Source: Pseudomonadota bacterium (GTDB lineage Bacteria > Desulfobacterota > Desulfarculia > Desulfarculales > Desulfarculaceae). Taken from it: 64,000 bases of DNA. This document shows, piece by piece, positions 8,139 through 16,451 of the stretch. Below the pieces are notes generated by a model, which saw nothing but the letters and a program-made list of their open reading frames with translations, made no database searches and had not been told where the DNA came from. Positions within the stretch are counted from its first letter, which is position 1. Every line of letters starts with the position of its first letter. The stretch is taken from contig JAHIND010000006.1 of the NCBI GenBank assembly GCA_018896025.1, positions 1 through 64,000 of the forward strand. The letters are read 5' to 3'. The position numbers and the translations under genes were made by a program.

Positions 8139-8300
8139 TTAGTCTTCCGGGTCGAACTGATCCTTGGAGGCTCCGCAAACCGGGCAGGTCCAGTCGTCGG
8201 GCAAGTCCTCAAAGGCAGTGCCGGGGGCGATGCCGCCGTCGGAGTCGCCCTTGGCCGGGTCATAAACGTAGCCGCATACGCCGCAAACGTACTTTTTCAT
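8139..8300 (-). CDS. Rubredoxin, 53 aa
   Basis: A short gene: ATG at 8300, TAA ending at 8139. The product begins [15 protein letters not shown] and carries the second iron-binding knuckle CPVCG near residue 39, giving the classic Cys4 Fe site (CxxCG...CPxCG). The segment [19 protein letters not shown] is the family hallmark. It is a small cytoplasmic electron carrier. Lying between desulfoferrodoxin and the flavodiiron protein, it is the expected electron donor for both. It begins 25 bases after the dfx stop. Confidence 0.96.
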   Translation of the reverse strand: MKKYVCGVCGYVYDPAKGDSDGGIAPGTAFEDLPDDWTCPVCGASKDQFDPED

Positions 8301-8325
8301 ATTATAGCTCCTATCCAGGCCGCCC

Positions 8326-8709
8326 TTAGGCGCCGGCTTTCCAGTGTCCGTGCTTATTGCAATATTCCCGGGCGGTCACAGCCGAGGCATTCACCTTGAA
8401 AACCGCTTCCGCGGCCTGGCCTGGGCTCAGGAATTCCATGTAGGCCTTGTCGCCGGCCACCAGCTCGATCCACTGGATATAGTGTTCCGCTTCCATGGGA
8501 TGGGGTACGCTGCCCACCTTCACCTTGTAGCCGCCGTCCACCTTCTCGATCACCGGGACGTGTTTTTCCTTGGCCGCGTCCACGGTGTTCTCGCTCTGCA
8601 GCACCATGGGCTGGCCGCAACAGACCAGCTCGCCGCCGCCGACGATCAGCAACTCAACGATGTTGCCGCATACTTCGCATTTATAGACTTGCAGCCTTTC
8701 CTCGGCCAT
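8326..8709 (-). CDS. dfx: Desulfoferrodoxin (superoxide reductase, two iron centres)
   Basis: Reduces superoxide to peroxide without making oxygen, using electrons from rubredoxin. The 127 residues contain both expected iron sites: centre I, a Cys4 desulforedoxin-like knuckle (CEVCG and CCG near residues 11-32), and centre II, the catalytic square-pyramidal site (HVPVIE, HPME and CNKHGHW). A good GGAGG ribosome site precedes ATG 8709. It lies between rubrerythrin (64 bases upstream) and rubredoxin (25 bases downstream), all minus strand. Confidence 0.96.
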   Translation of the reverse strand: MAEERLQVYKCEVCGNIVELLIVGGGELVCCGQPMVLQSENTVDAAKEKHVPVIEKVDGGYKVKVGSVPHPMEAEHYIQWIELVAGDKAYMEFLSPGQAAEAVFKVNASAVTAREYCNKHGHWKAGA

Positions 8710-8773
8710 AGGTCGCCTCCTTGTAAAACTAGTTCAGGTCAATTTTCGTCTTACTGTATATGGTAAGCGCCAA

Positions 8774-9349
8774 CTACCAGTTTTCGCAAATCAGGGCGAA
8801 ATGGGCCTGGGGATGGACGCAGGCCGGGCACTCATGGGGGGCCTCTTCGCCTTCGTGGACATAGCCGCAGTTCAGGCAGCGCCAGACCACCGGGCCGGGA
8901 CGCTTGAACACGATGCCTTTTTCGATATTGGAAGCCAGGGCCAGGTAGCGACGCTCATGGAACTGCTCGGCCATGGCGATGTTCTTGAACACCCGCGCGA
9001 TCTCCTCGAAGCCCTCCTCGGCGGCCACCTTGGAGAAGTCCGGGTACATCTGGCCCCACTCGTAGTTTTCACCGGCCGCGGCGGCCTTGAGGTTTTCCAC
9101 CGTGGCGCCGACCACACCCGCCGGGAAAGCGCCGACTATCTCCACGTCGCCGCCCTCCAGGAACTTGAAGAAGCGCTTGGCGTGCTCCTTTTCCTGGTTG
9201 GCGGTCTCGGTGAATATCTCCGATATTTGCCGGTAGCCCTCTTTCATGGCCTGGGAGGCAAAATAGGTGTAGCGGTTGCGGGCCTGGGATTCACCGGCAA
9301 AGGCGGTTAGCAGGTTTTTTTCGGTTTGGCTGCCCACCAAGCTGGACAT
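8774..9349 (-). CDS. rbr: Rubrerythrin
   Basis: Non-heme diiron peroxidase that removes hydrogen peroxide in anaerobes, here 191 residues. The N-terminal four-helix diiron domain has the glutamate-bearing helices (ESQARNRYTYFASQA, NQEKEHAKRFF, GFEEIARVFKNIAMAEQFHERRY). The C-terminal rubredoxin-like domain has CLNCGYVH and CPACVHPQAHF. AGGAGG precedes ATG 9349. It stands first among the detoxification genes after two regulator genes, so superoxide reductase, peroxidase and oxygen reductase functions are encoded next to one another. Confidence 0.95.
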   Translation of the reverse strand: MSSLVGSQTEKNLLTAFAGESQARNRYTYFASQAMKEGYRQISEIFTETANQEKEHAKRFFKFLEGGDVEIVGAFPAGVVGATVENLKAAAAGENYEWGQMYPDFSKVAAEEGFEEIARVFKNIAMAEQFHERRYLALASNIEKGIVFKRPGPVVWRCLNCGYVHEGEEAPHECPACVHPQAHFALICENW

Positions 9350-9404
9350 AAGAGATCCTCCAGAATTAGCTCAGTAATTGTAGTGAGCGACTAAAAAGTA
9401 TGGG

Positions 9405-9623
9405 CTAGGCTTTGCGGGCCTTTTTGCCCGATGCGGTTATGGCGTATTTGCAGCGGACCGGAGAGTCCACCATGCCCTCTTTTTTGAGGGCGTTCATGGT
9501 GCTGGAGACCTTTTTGCTTTCCAACGCGGACAACTCGGCCACTTGCTTGTTGCTCATTGGCTCCGTAGCCTTGGCGAGGACGGACAAAACCTTTTTGGCT
9601 TCAGACGGGGTCTGGGAGGCCAT
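9405..9623 (-). CDS. Small winged-helix DNA-binding protein, 72 aa
   Basis: A compact single-domain protein. EAKKVLSVLAKATEPMSNKQVAELSALESKKVSSTMNALKKEGMV is a textbook helix-turn-helix with recognition helix, followed by a beta-wing (VRCKYAITASGKKARKA). It resembles MarR/ArsR-like winged helices trimmed to the DNA-binding core, without any metal or ligand domain. It lies between the PerR-like gene (39 bases upstream) and rubrerythrin (55 bases downstream) on the same strand, so it is probably co-expressed with the peroxide-defence genes. Its target is unknown. Confidence 0.68.
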   Translation of the reverse strand: MASQTPSEAKKVLSVLAKATEPMSNKQVAELSALESKKVSSTMNALKKEGMVDSPVRCKYAITASGKKARKA

Positions 9624-9662
9624 GGTTTGATTCTCCTTATTTAATATACGGGGAAAAGCAGA

Positions 9663-10073
9663 CTATTGTCTTGTTTTATAGGCCTCCTGGCAGGCCTCGC
9701 AACGCCCGACAAACTCCAGGCGATGACCATAAACCTGGAAGCCCGATTCACGGGCAACCTGCTCTTCCACGCCGGCCAACAGGTCCATGTCCACGTCGAA
9801 AACCCGCCCGCATTCCATGCAGCGCAAGTGGTAGTGGTTCATGGTGTTGCCGTCGAAGCGCATTTCCTGGCCGGCGACGTCTATCTTTTGAAGCATACCG
9901 GCGCGGGACAATATGTCTAGGTTGCGGTACACCGTTCCCAAGCTGATCCGAGGCAGACGGCGACGCACCATACTGCAAAGCTCCCCAGCAGTAGGGTGAC
10001 TTTTAACGCTTTTCAACACCTCCATTATGACCTGACGCTGTGTGGTCATACGGAGTTTGCCCGGGCTTTCCAT
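9663..10073 (-). CDS. Fur-family regulator, PerR-like
   Basis: 136 residues from ATG 10073, preceded by GGGAGG; the longer frame to 10133 runs through the promoter and is rejected. The winged-helix part (TTQRQVIMEVLKSVKSHPTAGELCSMV, ISLGTVYRNLDILSRAGML) and the dimerisation/metal part are both present. Metal sites seen are a structural Cys4 zinc site (CMECG and CEACQ) and the HYHLRC histidines of the regulatory site. The context next to rubrerythrin and desulfoferrodoxin suggests peroxide sensing rather than iron uptake control, but the sequence alone does not settle PerR versus Fur. Confidence 0.85.
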   Translation of the reverse strand: MESPGKLRMTTQRQVIMEVLKSVKSHPTAGELCSMVRRRLPRISLGTVYRNLDILSRAGMLQKIDVAGQEMRFDGNTMNHYHLRCMECGRVFDVDMDLLAGVEEQVARESGFQVYGHRLEFVGRCEACQEAYKTRQ

Positions 10074-10082
10074 CTCTGCCTC

Positions 10083-10133
10083 CCAATAATCATTCCTAAA
10101 TATCAAATTAATGTAAATCCGCCTTCCTGTCAA
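10083..10133 (-). promoter_or_regulatory. Promoter with Fur/PerR-box-like site
   Basis: On the minus strand TTGACA (10128-10133) is followed after about 17 bases by an AT-rich -10 region around 10105-10110 (TAATTT). Downstream, at 10083-10092, lies AATGATTATTGG, which resembles part of the Fur/PerR box consensus built on GATAATGATTATC. Autoregulation of the regulator operon is plausible. Confidence 0.4.
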
Positions 10134-10262
10134 GCCGTTTGCCAGGAAAGCTTGAACTCGTCCTATGTTAGCTGGGCAGACATTAGGTTTTTCCAGACGC
10201 TATGAAGTATGCATTGATTAATTCTGTGCTGTCAAGACGTTGCAGGCAATAATTACCATTTC

Positions 10263-10291
10263 TTTACAAATGCTTACCGTCTCTTTACATA
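10263..10291 (+). promoter_or_regulatory. Plus-strand sigma-70-like promoter upstream of a tiny ORF
   Basis: TTTACA (10263-10268), 17-base spacer, TACATA (10286-10291). It points to the right, against the macrodomain gene, and is followed at once by AGGAG and an ATG at 10302. Confidence 0.35.
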
Positions 10292-10301
10292 GGAGTATTG
10301 A

Positions 10302-10382
10302 ATGAATGAATCCGTACACGTTCGCAAATTAGAGGCAAAATTCGCGTCCGCGGGCGTGGACTTGATCTTAAATCTGGCCTAG
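10302..10382 (+). CDS. Candidate 26-aa small ORF
   Basis: ATG at 10302 with AGGAG about 6 bases upstream and a fair promoter in front. The peptide starts MNESVHVRKLEAKF and ends LILNLA; its stop overlaps the 3' end of the oppositely transcribed macrodomain gene. It could be a small regulatory peptide, the remnant of a longer gene, or chance. No family recognised. Confidence 0.2.
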   Translation: MNESVHVRKLEAKFASAGVDLILNLA

Positions 10383-10895
10383 CGCCTGGGCGTAGGCGTC
10401 AAACGCGTCCTGGCCAAAAAGCACCAAACGCACTTCATCGAACTTACCGGAATTTTTTTCTATCCCTTGCTTCACGGCCCCCAACGCCACCTTGGCCGCC
10501 GCCTCAAGGGGATAGCCATAGGCCCCGGTGGACAGACTGGGAAAGGCCACGGTTCGTAGGCCATAGCGGGCCGCCAGGTCCAGGGAGTTCAAGTAGGCGT
10601 TGGCCAGCAGGCGGGGGTCTTCCGGCCGGCCCCGGTAAATGGGCCCCACGGTGTGGATGACCTTTTTGGCTTTCAAGCGCCCGGCGGTGGTTATCACCGC
10701 CTCGCCGGTGGGGCAGGAGCCTATCTTGCGGCACTCGGCCATTATCTCCGGGCCGCCCGCCCGGTGGATGGCCCCGTCCACCCCGCCGCCCCCGGCCAGG
10801 CGGCTGTTGGCCGCGTTGACGATGGCCTCGGTGTCGGCCTGGGTGATGTCGCCTTGGGTCAAGACCAGCCTGGTTTGGCCTATGAGCTTTTCCAT
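10368..10895 (-). CDS. Macrodomain protein (YmdB-like ADP-ribose/O-acetyl-ADP-ribose deacetylase)
   Basis: 175 residues from ATG 10895. The macrodomain hallmarks are clear: GDITQADTEAIVNAANSRLAGGGGVDGAIHRAGG near the N-terminus (ADP-ribose-binding loop 1 and the catalytic Asn/Asp/Gly-rich segment) and SLSTGAYGYPLEAAAKVAL for the phosphate-binding loop. Such enzymes hydrolyse O-acetyl-ADP-ribose or remove ADP-ribose from proteins. A GTG at 10910 overlapping the mltA stop is possible, but the ATG with a purine-rich GGGAAGAGGG upstream fits better. The gene is 11 bases downstream of mltA, so translation is likely coupled. Confidence 0.9.
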   Translation of the reverse strand: MEKLIGQTRLVLTQGDITQADTEAIVNAANSRLAGGGGVDGAIHRAGGPEIMAECRKIGSCPTGEAVITTAGRLKAKKVIHTVGPIYRGRPEDPRLLANAYLNSLDLAARYGLRTVAFPSLSTGAYGYPLEAAAKVALGAVKQGIEKNSGKFDEVRLVLFGQDAFDAYAQALGQI

Positions 10896-10906
10896 GCCCT
10901 CTTCCC

Positions 10907-12127
10907 TCACCGCTTCATCAACTCACGAGGAAAGAAAAAGTACAGCTTGCCGGGATTCTTCATGCGCCCGGCCAACTCTCCTGCCTGGGGTCCGCTGCCG
11001 AAGAACAGGTCCAATCTCCCCGGCCCCCGAATGGCCCCGCCGGTGTCCTGGTTGAACACGAAGCGGGCCAGGGGTTCGCTCCCTCCTCCCAGGGCAGGCA
11101 TGGTGCCGGTTATGTAGCCCAGGGTCAGGCCAGGAAACAGGCGGCGGTCGGTGGCCACGCTGCGCCCGCCGGTGAGGGGCTGGCCAAAGCAGCCCAGGGG
11201 ACCGCCGATGACCGGCAGGGGCCGGAAGAACACGTACGAGGGGTTGTGGCTGAGCACCTGGCGCAGGTATTGGGGGTTGGCCTCCAGAAAGGCCTTGATG
11301 CCCTGCATGGACATGCTGCCCGGCTCCATGAGCTTCTTGTTCAGGAGCATCTTGCCGATGGAGCGGTAGGGCTGGCCGTTGCTGGAGGCGTAGCCCACCC
11401 GGCGTCGGGCACCGTCCTCAAACTCCAACTGCCCCGAGCCCTGGATGTGCAAAAAGAACACCTCCACCGGGTCTGACACGTAGCCCAGCACCTCGGCCTT
11501 GCCCTCAATCACCTTTTTGTAGTCTATTGCCTCCCGGTCGGGATAGGGCTGCACCCGGTGATTCTTGACCTGGCCCACCAGACGCTTGGCCGGGTACTGC
11601 TCGCCGAACTGGCGCAGGTCGATCCACACCAGGTCTTCGGGCATGGCGTACACCGGGTATTTGAACGAGCCCTGAGACTGGCGGCGGGCCTTGAGCACCG
11701 GCTCGTAATAGCCGGTCATGAGCACCTCGCCCCGGCCGTCGCGGCCCACCGATTCCAGCAGCGCGTACTTTTGCTGCAAGGCCTCGGAGCGGCTCACCGG
11801 GTCGGGCTGGCGGTAGAGCAGGTCCTTCAGCTCCTCCAGCATGGCCGCCATCTGGGCGGCGCTCATTTGGTAGAGGCCGAAAGTGAAGCGCTTGTCCGGG
11901 TTTACCTTACGCAGATAGCCCAGGGAGGATTCAGCGGCCTGGAAAAAGCTGCGTGCGTCCAGGTCGTCCAACAGCAGGGGCCAATCATCCTCGGGCACGA
12001 CCCTCAGGATGTTTTGAGGCGTGGGAGTGGGCGGCGGGCCGGTGGTGACGCAACCGGCCAGCAGGGCCAGCACAGCCAAGAGGACGATCCAGCGGGCGAC
12101 GCGTACTTGAGGAAATAAGGTTTTCAT
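10907..12127 (-). CDS. mltA: Membrane-bound lytic murein transglycosylase A (lipoprotein)
   Basis: Cleaves peptidoglycan glycan strands to 1,6-anhydromuropeptides at the outer-membrane inner face. The 406 residues begin with a lipoprotein signal (hydrophobic core, lipobox LLAGC near residue 25) and a Pro/Thr linker. The MltA domain follows (LTGYYEPVLKARR, VFFLHIQGSGQLEF, YASSNGQPYRSIG), and the C-terminal 3D domain holds QDTGGAIRGPGRLDLFFG with the catalytic Asp in GRLD. The length matches the family. It sits between the DUF89 and macrodomain genes on the minus strand. Confidence 0.95.
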   Translation of the reverse strand: MKTLFPQVRVARWIVLLAVLALLAGCVTTGPPPTPTPQNILRVVPEDDWPLLLDDLDARSFFQAAESSLGYLRKVNPDKRFTFGLYQMSAAQMAAMLEELKDLLYRQPDPVSRSEALQQKYALLESVGRDGRGEVLMTGYYEPVLKARRQSQGSFKYPVYAMPEDLVWIDLRQFGEQYPAKRLVGQVKNHRVQPYPDREAIDYKKVIEGKAEVLGYVSDPVEVFFLHIQGSGQLEFEDGARRRVGYASSNGQPYRSIGKMLLNKKLMEPGSMSMQGIKAFLEANPQYLRQVLSHNPSYVFFRPLPVIGGPLGCFGQPLTGGRSVATDRRLFPGLTLGYITGTMPALGGGSEPLARFVFNQDTGGAIRGPGRLDLFFGSGPQAGELAGRMKNPGKLYFFFPRELMKR

Positions 12128-12159
12128 AGACTCATCCTAAGCACAGCCCGGCCTTGGCA

Positions 12160-13053
12160 TCAAGCACAAGGCAAGTAAAGAGCCACGCCCTGCCCTTTTT
12201 GCACCCCGGCCCAGCGGGCCACGCCCTCGCACTTGGCCAGGAACAACATCAGTAGGGGCCAGGGTGCGCGCCCCGCCTCCAACATGCCCCGTCCCAGGCC
12301 CAGGGTCTCGAAGTGGCCCATGCCCTTGGCCACCACCAGGGCGGCCCCGGCCAGCAACTCGCGCAGCTCCTCCGGCGCGGCCTCGGGGTCCAGGCCCACC
12401 GCCGCCGGGGCCGTGCCGTGCACTTGGCCCAGGCCAAAGTTTTCGTTCGCGGCGTTCAGGTCGGCCAGGCTCAGGTCGTTTTGCACCGGCCCGGCCTTGA
12501 CCACGTAGTGCACCTCACAACCGCGCCCCAGCAGGTGTTGGGCCAGCATACGGTCAAAGGCCTGCTCCCCGCAGTTGTCGGCCAGTATAACCACCCGCGC
12601 ACCTGGCGTCAGGCGCGCTTCGGCTAGGGCCAGGTCGTCGCGGCCCAGCTCCAGGCCGACCCCCTGCTCCCACAGACGGCTGGTGTCGGCCAAAAAGAAA
12701 TGATCCAGGGCGTTGCCCAGCACCGCCAGGCGGGCGCGGGCCGCGAAGGTGTCCGGCGCGCCCTCCAAACGGGAGGACGCCTGCCGCGCCGCCGCGAAGT
12801 CCACCGCTTTTTTGGCGGCGAAGGGGTCGGCCCCGTCGGTGCGCTCGCGCACGTAGGCGAAAAACTCGCTGGCGATAAAGGCGGGCGCCTCGCCCTGGGC
12901 CAGGCCGCGCCGGGTGATGCGCTCAATGCCACGGCGCAGCTCGGCCAGGTCGGCGGGATCCAGCATGAGCCCGGCCAGGGCCTGCTCGCCCAGGCGCTCC
13001 AGACAGGCGGTGCATTCCTCGCCGGGGATTTGCTCGGGCTTGATATTGCTCAC
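12160..13053 (-). CDS. DUF89/ARMT1-like metal-dependent phosphatase family protein
   Basis: 297 residues. The N-terminal helical part carries CTACLE (Cys pair near residue 14), as in the archaeal/bacterial DUF89 branch. The catalytic half shows VVILADNCGEQAFDRML, where DNCGE is the metal-binding signature, and VVAKGMGHFETL, the counterpart of the family KGxGNxE motif. Studied DUF89 proteins are Mn/Ni-dependent phosphatases acting on phosphometabolites (fructose-1-phosphate and similar), which suggests damage control. The substrate here is unknown. It lies between cupin and mltA genes. Confidence 0.85.
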   Translation of the reverse strand: MSNIKPEQIPGEECTACLERLGEQALAGLMLDPADLAELRRGIERITRRGLAQGEAPAFIASEFFAYVRERTDGADPFAAKKAVDFAAARQASSRLEGAPDTFAARARLAVLGNALDHFFLADTSRLWEQGVGLELGRDDLALAEARLTPGARVVILADNCGEQAFDRMLAQHLLGRGCEVHYVVKAGPVQNDLSLADLNAANENFGLGQVHGTAPAAVGLDPEAAPEELRELLAGAALVVAKGMGHFETLGLGRGMLEAGRAPWPLLMLFLAKCEGVARWAGVQKGQGVALYLPCA

Positions 13054-13098
13054 CAGAGGCTCATTTCGGTTGGTTCATAAAGAAGGTGCGGGATTGGC

Positions 13099-13413
13099 TC
13101 ATGCCTCATCCACCAGAATCAGACGCACGCTTTGCCCCAACACGGCGGCCTTGTGCCGGTGGGCCTTCCCCGCTGGGATGCAGAGGCCATCGCCGGTGCC
13201 GTAGCGCACCTTGATCCCGTTGAAATCTATTTCCAACTCGCCTTGCAGCACGTAACCCAGGTGGCCCTTGCGGCACCAGTCGCCTTCGCTAAACTCGCGG
13301 GAGAACACTACAAGGCGCAGCCGGTGGCCGTCTTTTTCATGAACCTTCTGGCGCACCCCAGGACCTGGGCTCTGCCAATCCAGGGCGGCAAAATCCACCT
13401 TATGTTCATCCAT
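13099..13413 (-). CDS. Small single-domain cupin protein
   Basis: 104 residues. The centre reads as one cupin beta-barrel: FSREFSEGDWCRKGHLGYVLQGELEIDF, then the second motif YGTGDGLCIPAGKAHRH with GxxxxPxGxxH spacing. The metal-binding set is incomplete (GHLGYVLQGE carries one His, the second motif ends HRH), so metal binding is uncertain. The start overlaps the end of the large helicase gene by 8 bases, suggesting translational coupling. Function unknown. Confidence 0.75.
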   Translation of the reverse strand: MDEHKVDFAALDWQSPGPGVRQKVHEKDGHRLRLVVFSREFSEGDWCRKGHLGYVLQGELEIDFNGIKVRYGTGDGLCIPAGKAHRHKAAVLGQSVRLILVDEA

Positions 13414-16351
13414 TTCCCAGTCTTTCTCTTAGACTCCGCCAGGACCAATCCACCGGCACTCGCAGGGCCTGGCCATCGCGGTGCTGGTAGAGCAGATGCC
13501 CCTCCCGCTGGCCGTGCAAAAACAGGTCGCGGGTAAGCTCCACGTCGGCCTGGCAATAGGAGGTCAGCTCCTGAATGCGCCCCTGGTTCCACCACTCCAC
13601 CGCCTGGAGGCCGTCGGCGGTCTTGGCCGCCCCCAGAGTGGCACCGGCCAGGGCGTCCAGGCTGAGACGATGGCCCAGGGACTGCTGCACGTCCAGCATC
13701 AGGTCCAGGTTGGGCAGGGCGCGCAGGTCGGCGGCGGTGTAGGCGCTGAGCACCTGATAGTCGAAGCGCATGTGGTTGAAGCCTATGACCAGCTCCAACT
13801 CGCTCAAGCGCTGGATCAGGTCGGCGACTTGATCCTCGCCATAGGCGATGAACTCGTCCTTGGCCGAATCATAGAGCACGGCCACGCTCACCTTCATCAG
13901 GTGAATGTTGCCCCAGCCGCCCACTTGGTTGGCCAGCTTCTGGGTCTCCAGGTCGAACACCCCGTAGACCAGGGGCCGGTCCAGGGAGCGGGCCGGGGCC
14001 GGAGCGATTACCTCGGGCGGCAGGGCGTCGGCATCCTCCACCGCTTCCACCTCGATCTTGCCCAAGAGCAGGCGGGTGAGCATCAGGGCCCCCTGTTTGT
14101 CCAGGGGCTTGTTGCCCGAGCCGCACTTGGGCGAGAACACGCAGGCCGGGCAGCCCTCCTCGCAGTCGCAGGAGGCCAGAAGCTCCTCCACCTTTTCCAA
14201 AAGCTCCTCAATGAGCCCGAAGCCACGCTCGGCCAGGCCCACCCCACCGGCCACCCCGTCGTAGATGAACACCCCGGCCTTGCCGGTCTGGGGGTGCAGA
14301 GGGATGGAGATGCCGCCTATGTCGCCCCGGTCGCACAGGGCGAACAAGGGGAACATGGCTATGGCCACATGCTCCAGGGCGTGGATGGAGCCCATGAAGT
14401 GGCGTCCCGCCTTTTCCAGGGCCTGGCGATGCATGTCCTCTATGTCCATCCACATGCCCACGGTCTCGAAGGTTAGCGGCGGCAGGTCCAGGGGGTAGAC
14501 CCCCATGAGGTCGCCGCCGGAGAGCCTGCGCCGCTCGTAGCCGGTCACCGTCTCGGTCACCTTGAGCCGTCCCTTGCGCACCAGGAAGTTGGCTACGGGC
14601 CGCCGCCCGGTCTCCTCCAGGATCTCGGTCTCCTTGTCGCTGCGGGCGTGGGTGTAGTAGTCGGCCCGCAGGGGAGCCACCCGCACCTTGCGGTGCTCCA
14701 GGTCCAGCTCCTTGACCAGGTAGGTGCGCCCCCGGTGCAGATACACCGCGCCGGGATGGCCTTCCTTGAACACCCTGACCCCGTCGAAGGAGCCCACCAC
14801 GGTGCCCTTCTGGTCCACTATGGCCAGGCTCTCCCCTGCCCCGTGCAGGTCCACCAAGCGTTGGGGACGCTTGCGGGAGGTGAAGTAGCGGGTGCCCGCC
14901 GCGTCCAGCAGCAGTTGGCCCTCCTCCATGGCCAGACGCACCGCCTCGGGATGTCCCACCGGGGGCAAAAACTCGTCGTCCATGGCCAGGGGCTCTTCGG
15001 CCGCCGCGCAGATGAGATGCTTGGAGACGATCTGGGGGTTGGCCGCGTCCAGCACCGCCGCCTCCACCGGCCGGGCGAAAAACTCCGCCGGGTGGGACAG
15101 CACCCATTGGTCCAGGGCGTCGGGCCCGCCCACCAGCACCACCGCGCTGTCGCGCCCGGCCCGGCCCACCCGGCCGCCTCGCTGCCAGGTGTTTATCTGG
15201 CTGCCCGGATAACCCACCAGGATGCACACGTCCAGGCCGCCGATGTCGATGCCCATCTCCAGAGCGCTGGTGCTTATCACCCCGGCCAGGCGTCCGGCGG
15301 CCAGATCGGCCTCTATGCGCCGCCGCTCCTCGGGCAAGAACCCGGCCCGATACCCGGCCACCAGGTCGCGCAGCTCGGGGTGGGCTCTGGTCACCCAGGT
15401 GTGTATCAATTCGGTATGGATGCGGCTCTTGGTAAAGCAGATGGTGGAGAGGCCCTGTTTGACCGCCCCGGCCAAGAGATAGCTGGCCGTGGTGGAGGCC
15501 GCCCCGCTGGGGTTGACCAGGATGAAGGAGCGCCCGGCGGCCGGAGCCCCGCAAAAGTCGATGATCTGGTCCGGGGCGAAGGGCCGCCCGGTGAGGGCCT
15601 CGGCGTGTTCGCCGGGGTTGGCAATGGTGGCCGAGCTGAGCACGAAGCTGGGCCTGGCTCCCCTGGCGGCGGCCAGGCGCAGCAAGCGCCGCAGCACGCA
15701 GGCCACGTGGCTGCCGAACACTCCCCTATAGGCGTGCACCTCGTCGATGACTATGTATTTGAGGCGGCTCAGGAAATTATCCCAGGCCGAGGGGAAGGCA
15801 CAGATGGCCGCGTGCACCATGTCCGGGTTGGAGATGATCACCGGCGGGGGCTTTTGCCTTAGCTTGCGGCGCAGGCCGTCCGGGGTGTCGCCGTCGTAGA
15901 TATCGGCCACCGGCTCCATGCCCGCGTGCAGGGCCAACTGGTTGATGGCGCTCATCTGGTCCTGCTCCAGGGCCTTGAGGGGAAATAGGAACAGGGCCGT
16001 GGCCGAAGGCTCGGCCAGGATGCGCTCCAGCACCGGTAGGGAGTAGACCAGGGTCTTGCCCGAGGCCGTCGGGGTGGCGGTCACCACGTCGCGCCCAGCC
16101 CGCACCAGGGTCAGGGCGGCGACCTGGTGGGAGTATAGTTGCTCCACCCCCTGGGCGGCCAAGGCCCGGGTCAGGCCCGGCGGCAGGGGCGGGTCGGGCA
16201 CGGCATAGGCCGGTTCCCGGGCGGGGATGTCCTCCACGTGCACCACTTCGGCCGACAACCGTTGGCTGCGCTGGAGGGAGGAAACGAAGCTGGAAAGCTT
16301 GCCGCTCATGGCGATGGTGTACCACGGGACGCAACGTACGTCTAGCGACAT
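13406..16351 (-). CDS. DEAD/DEAH helicase with MZB domain fused to a DEDDy exonuclease (MrfA-MrfB-type fusion)
   Basis: A 981-residue protein. RecA-like helicase lobe 1 has TATPTASGKT (about 91-100) and IDEVH (203-206). Lobe 2 contains STSALEMGIDIGGLD and QRGGRVGRAG. A zinc cluster follows (Cys728, 730, 734, 737, 743; CDCEEGCPAC...KCGSG), as in the MZB/DUF1998 domain of MrfA (YprA). From about residue 794 comes an RNase H-like exonuclease: FDLET (Asp800, Glu802), GFNHMRFDYQ and YCQADVELTRD. In Bacillus the equivalents are separate neighbouring genes mrfA and mrfB, acting in mitomycin C repair; here they are one polypeptide. An internal ATG at 16309 (MSGKLSS) is an alternative start; neither has a clear ribosome site. 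Confidence 0.88.
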   Translation of the reverse strand: MSLDVRCVPWYTIAMSGKLSSFVSSLQRSQRLSAEVVHVEDIPAREPAYAVPDPPLPPGLTRALAAQGVEQLYSHQVAALTLVRAGRDVVTATPTASGKTLVYSLPVLERILAEPSATALFLFPLKALEQDQMSAINQLALHAGMEPVADIYDGDTPDGLRRKLRQKPPPVIISNPDMVHAAICAFPSAWDNFLSRLKYIVIDEVHAYRGVFGSHVACVLRRLLRLAAARGARPSFVLSSATIANPGEHAEALTGRPFAPDQIIDFCGAPAAGRSFILVNPSGAASTTASYLLAGAVKQGLSTICFTKSRIHTELIHTWVTRAHPELRDLVAGYRAGFLPEERRRIEADLAAGRLAGVISTSALEMGIDIGGLDVCILVGYPGSQINTWQRGGRVGRAGRDSAVVLVGGPDALDQWVLSHPAEFFARPVEAAVLDAANPQIVSKHLICAAAEEPLAMDDEFLPPVGHPEAVRLAMEEGQLLLDAAGTRYFTSRKRPQRLVDLHGAGESLAIVDQKGTVVGSFDGVRVFKEGHPGAVYLHRGRTYLVKELDLEHRKVRVAPLRADYYTHARSDKETEILEETGRRPVANFLVRKGRLKVTETVTGYERRRLSGGDLMGVYPLDLPPLTFETVGMWMDIEDMHRQALEKAGRHFMGSIHALEHVAIAMFPLFALCDRGDIGGISIPLHPQTGKAGVFIYDGVAGGVGLAERGFGLIEELLEKVEELLASCDCEEGCPACVFSPKCGSGNKPLDKQGALMLTRLLLGKIEVEAVEDADALPPEVIAPAPARSLDRPLVYGVFDLETQKLANQVGGWGNIHLMKVSVAVLYDSAKDEFIAYGEDQVADLIQRLSELELVIGFNHMRFDYQVLSAYTAADLRALPNLDLMLDVQQSLGHRLSLDALAGATLGAAKTADGLQAVEWWNQGRIQELTSYCQADVELTRDLFLHGQREGHLLYQHRDGQALRVPVDWSWRSLRERLGNG

Positions 16352-16383
16352 TGCCGGAGCGCTTATTTCAAGGGGTCCGCGCC

Positions 16384-16412
16384 TTGACAGGAAAGCGTGC
16401 GTTTGTTATCAA
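16384..16412 (+). promoter_or_regulatory. Sigma-70-like promoter of the pyr operon
   Basis: TTGACA (16384-16389), 17-base spacer, TATCAA (16407-16412). Transcription would start near 16419, giving about 160 bases of leader before pyrB. It is the best hexamer pair in the gap between the divergent helicase gene and pyrB. Confidence 0.65.
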
Positions 16413-16451
16413 GAGTAGTTAGTTAACTTATAGCGCGGCAAGGCAAAGAGC

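Noticed and set aside
14208..15554. 448-codon frame inside the helicase gene, same strand
   Set aside because: Out-of-frame Gly/Arg/Pro-rich translation typical of GC-rich coding DNA.
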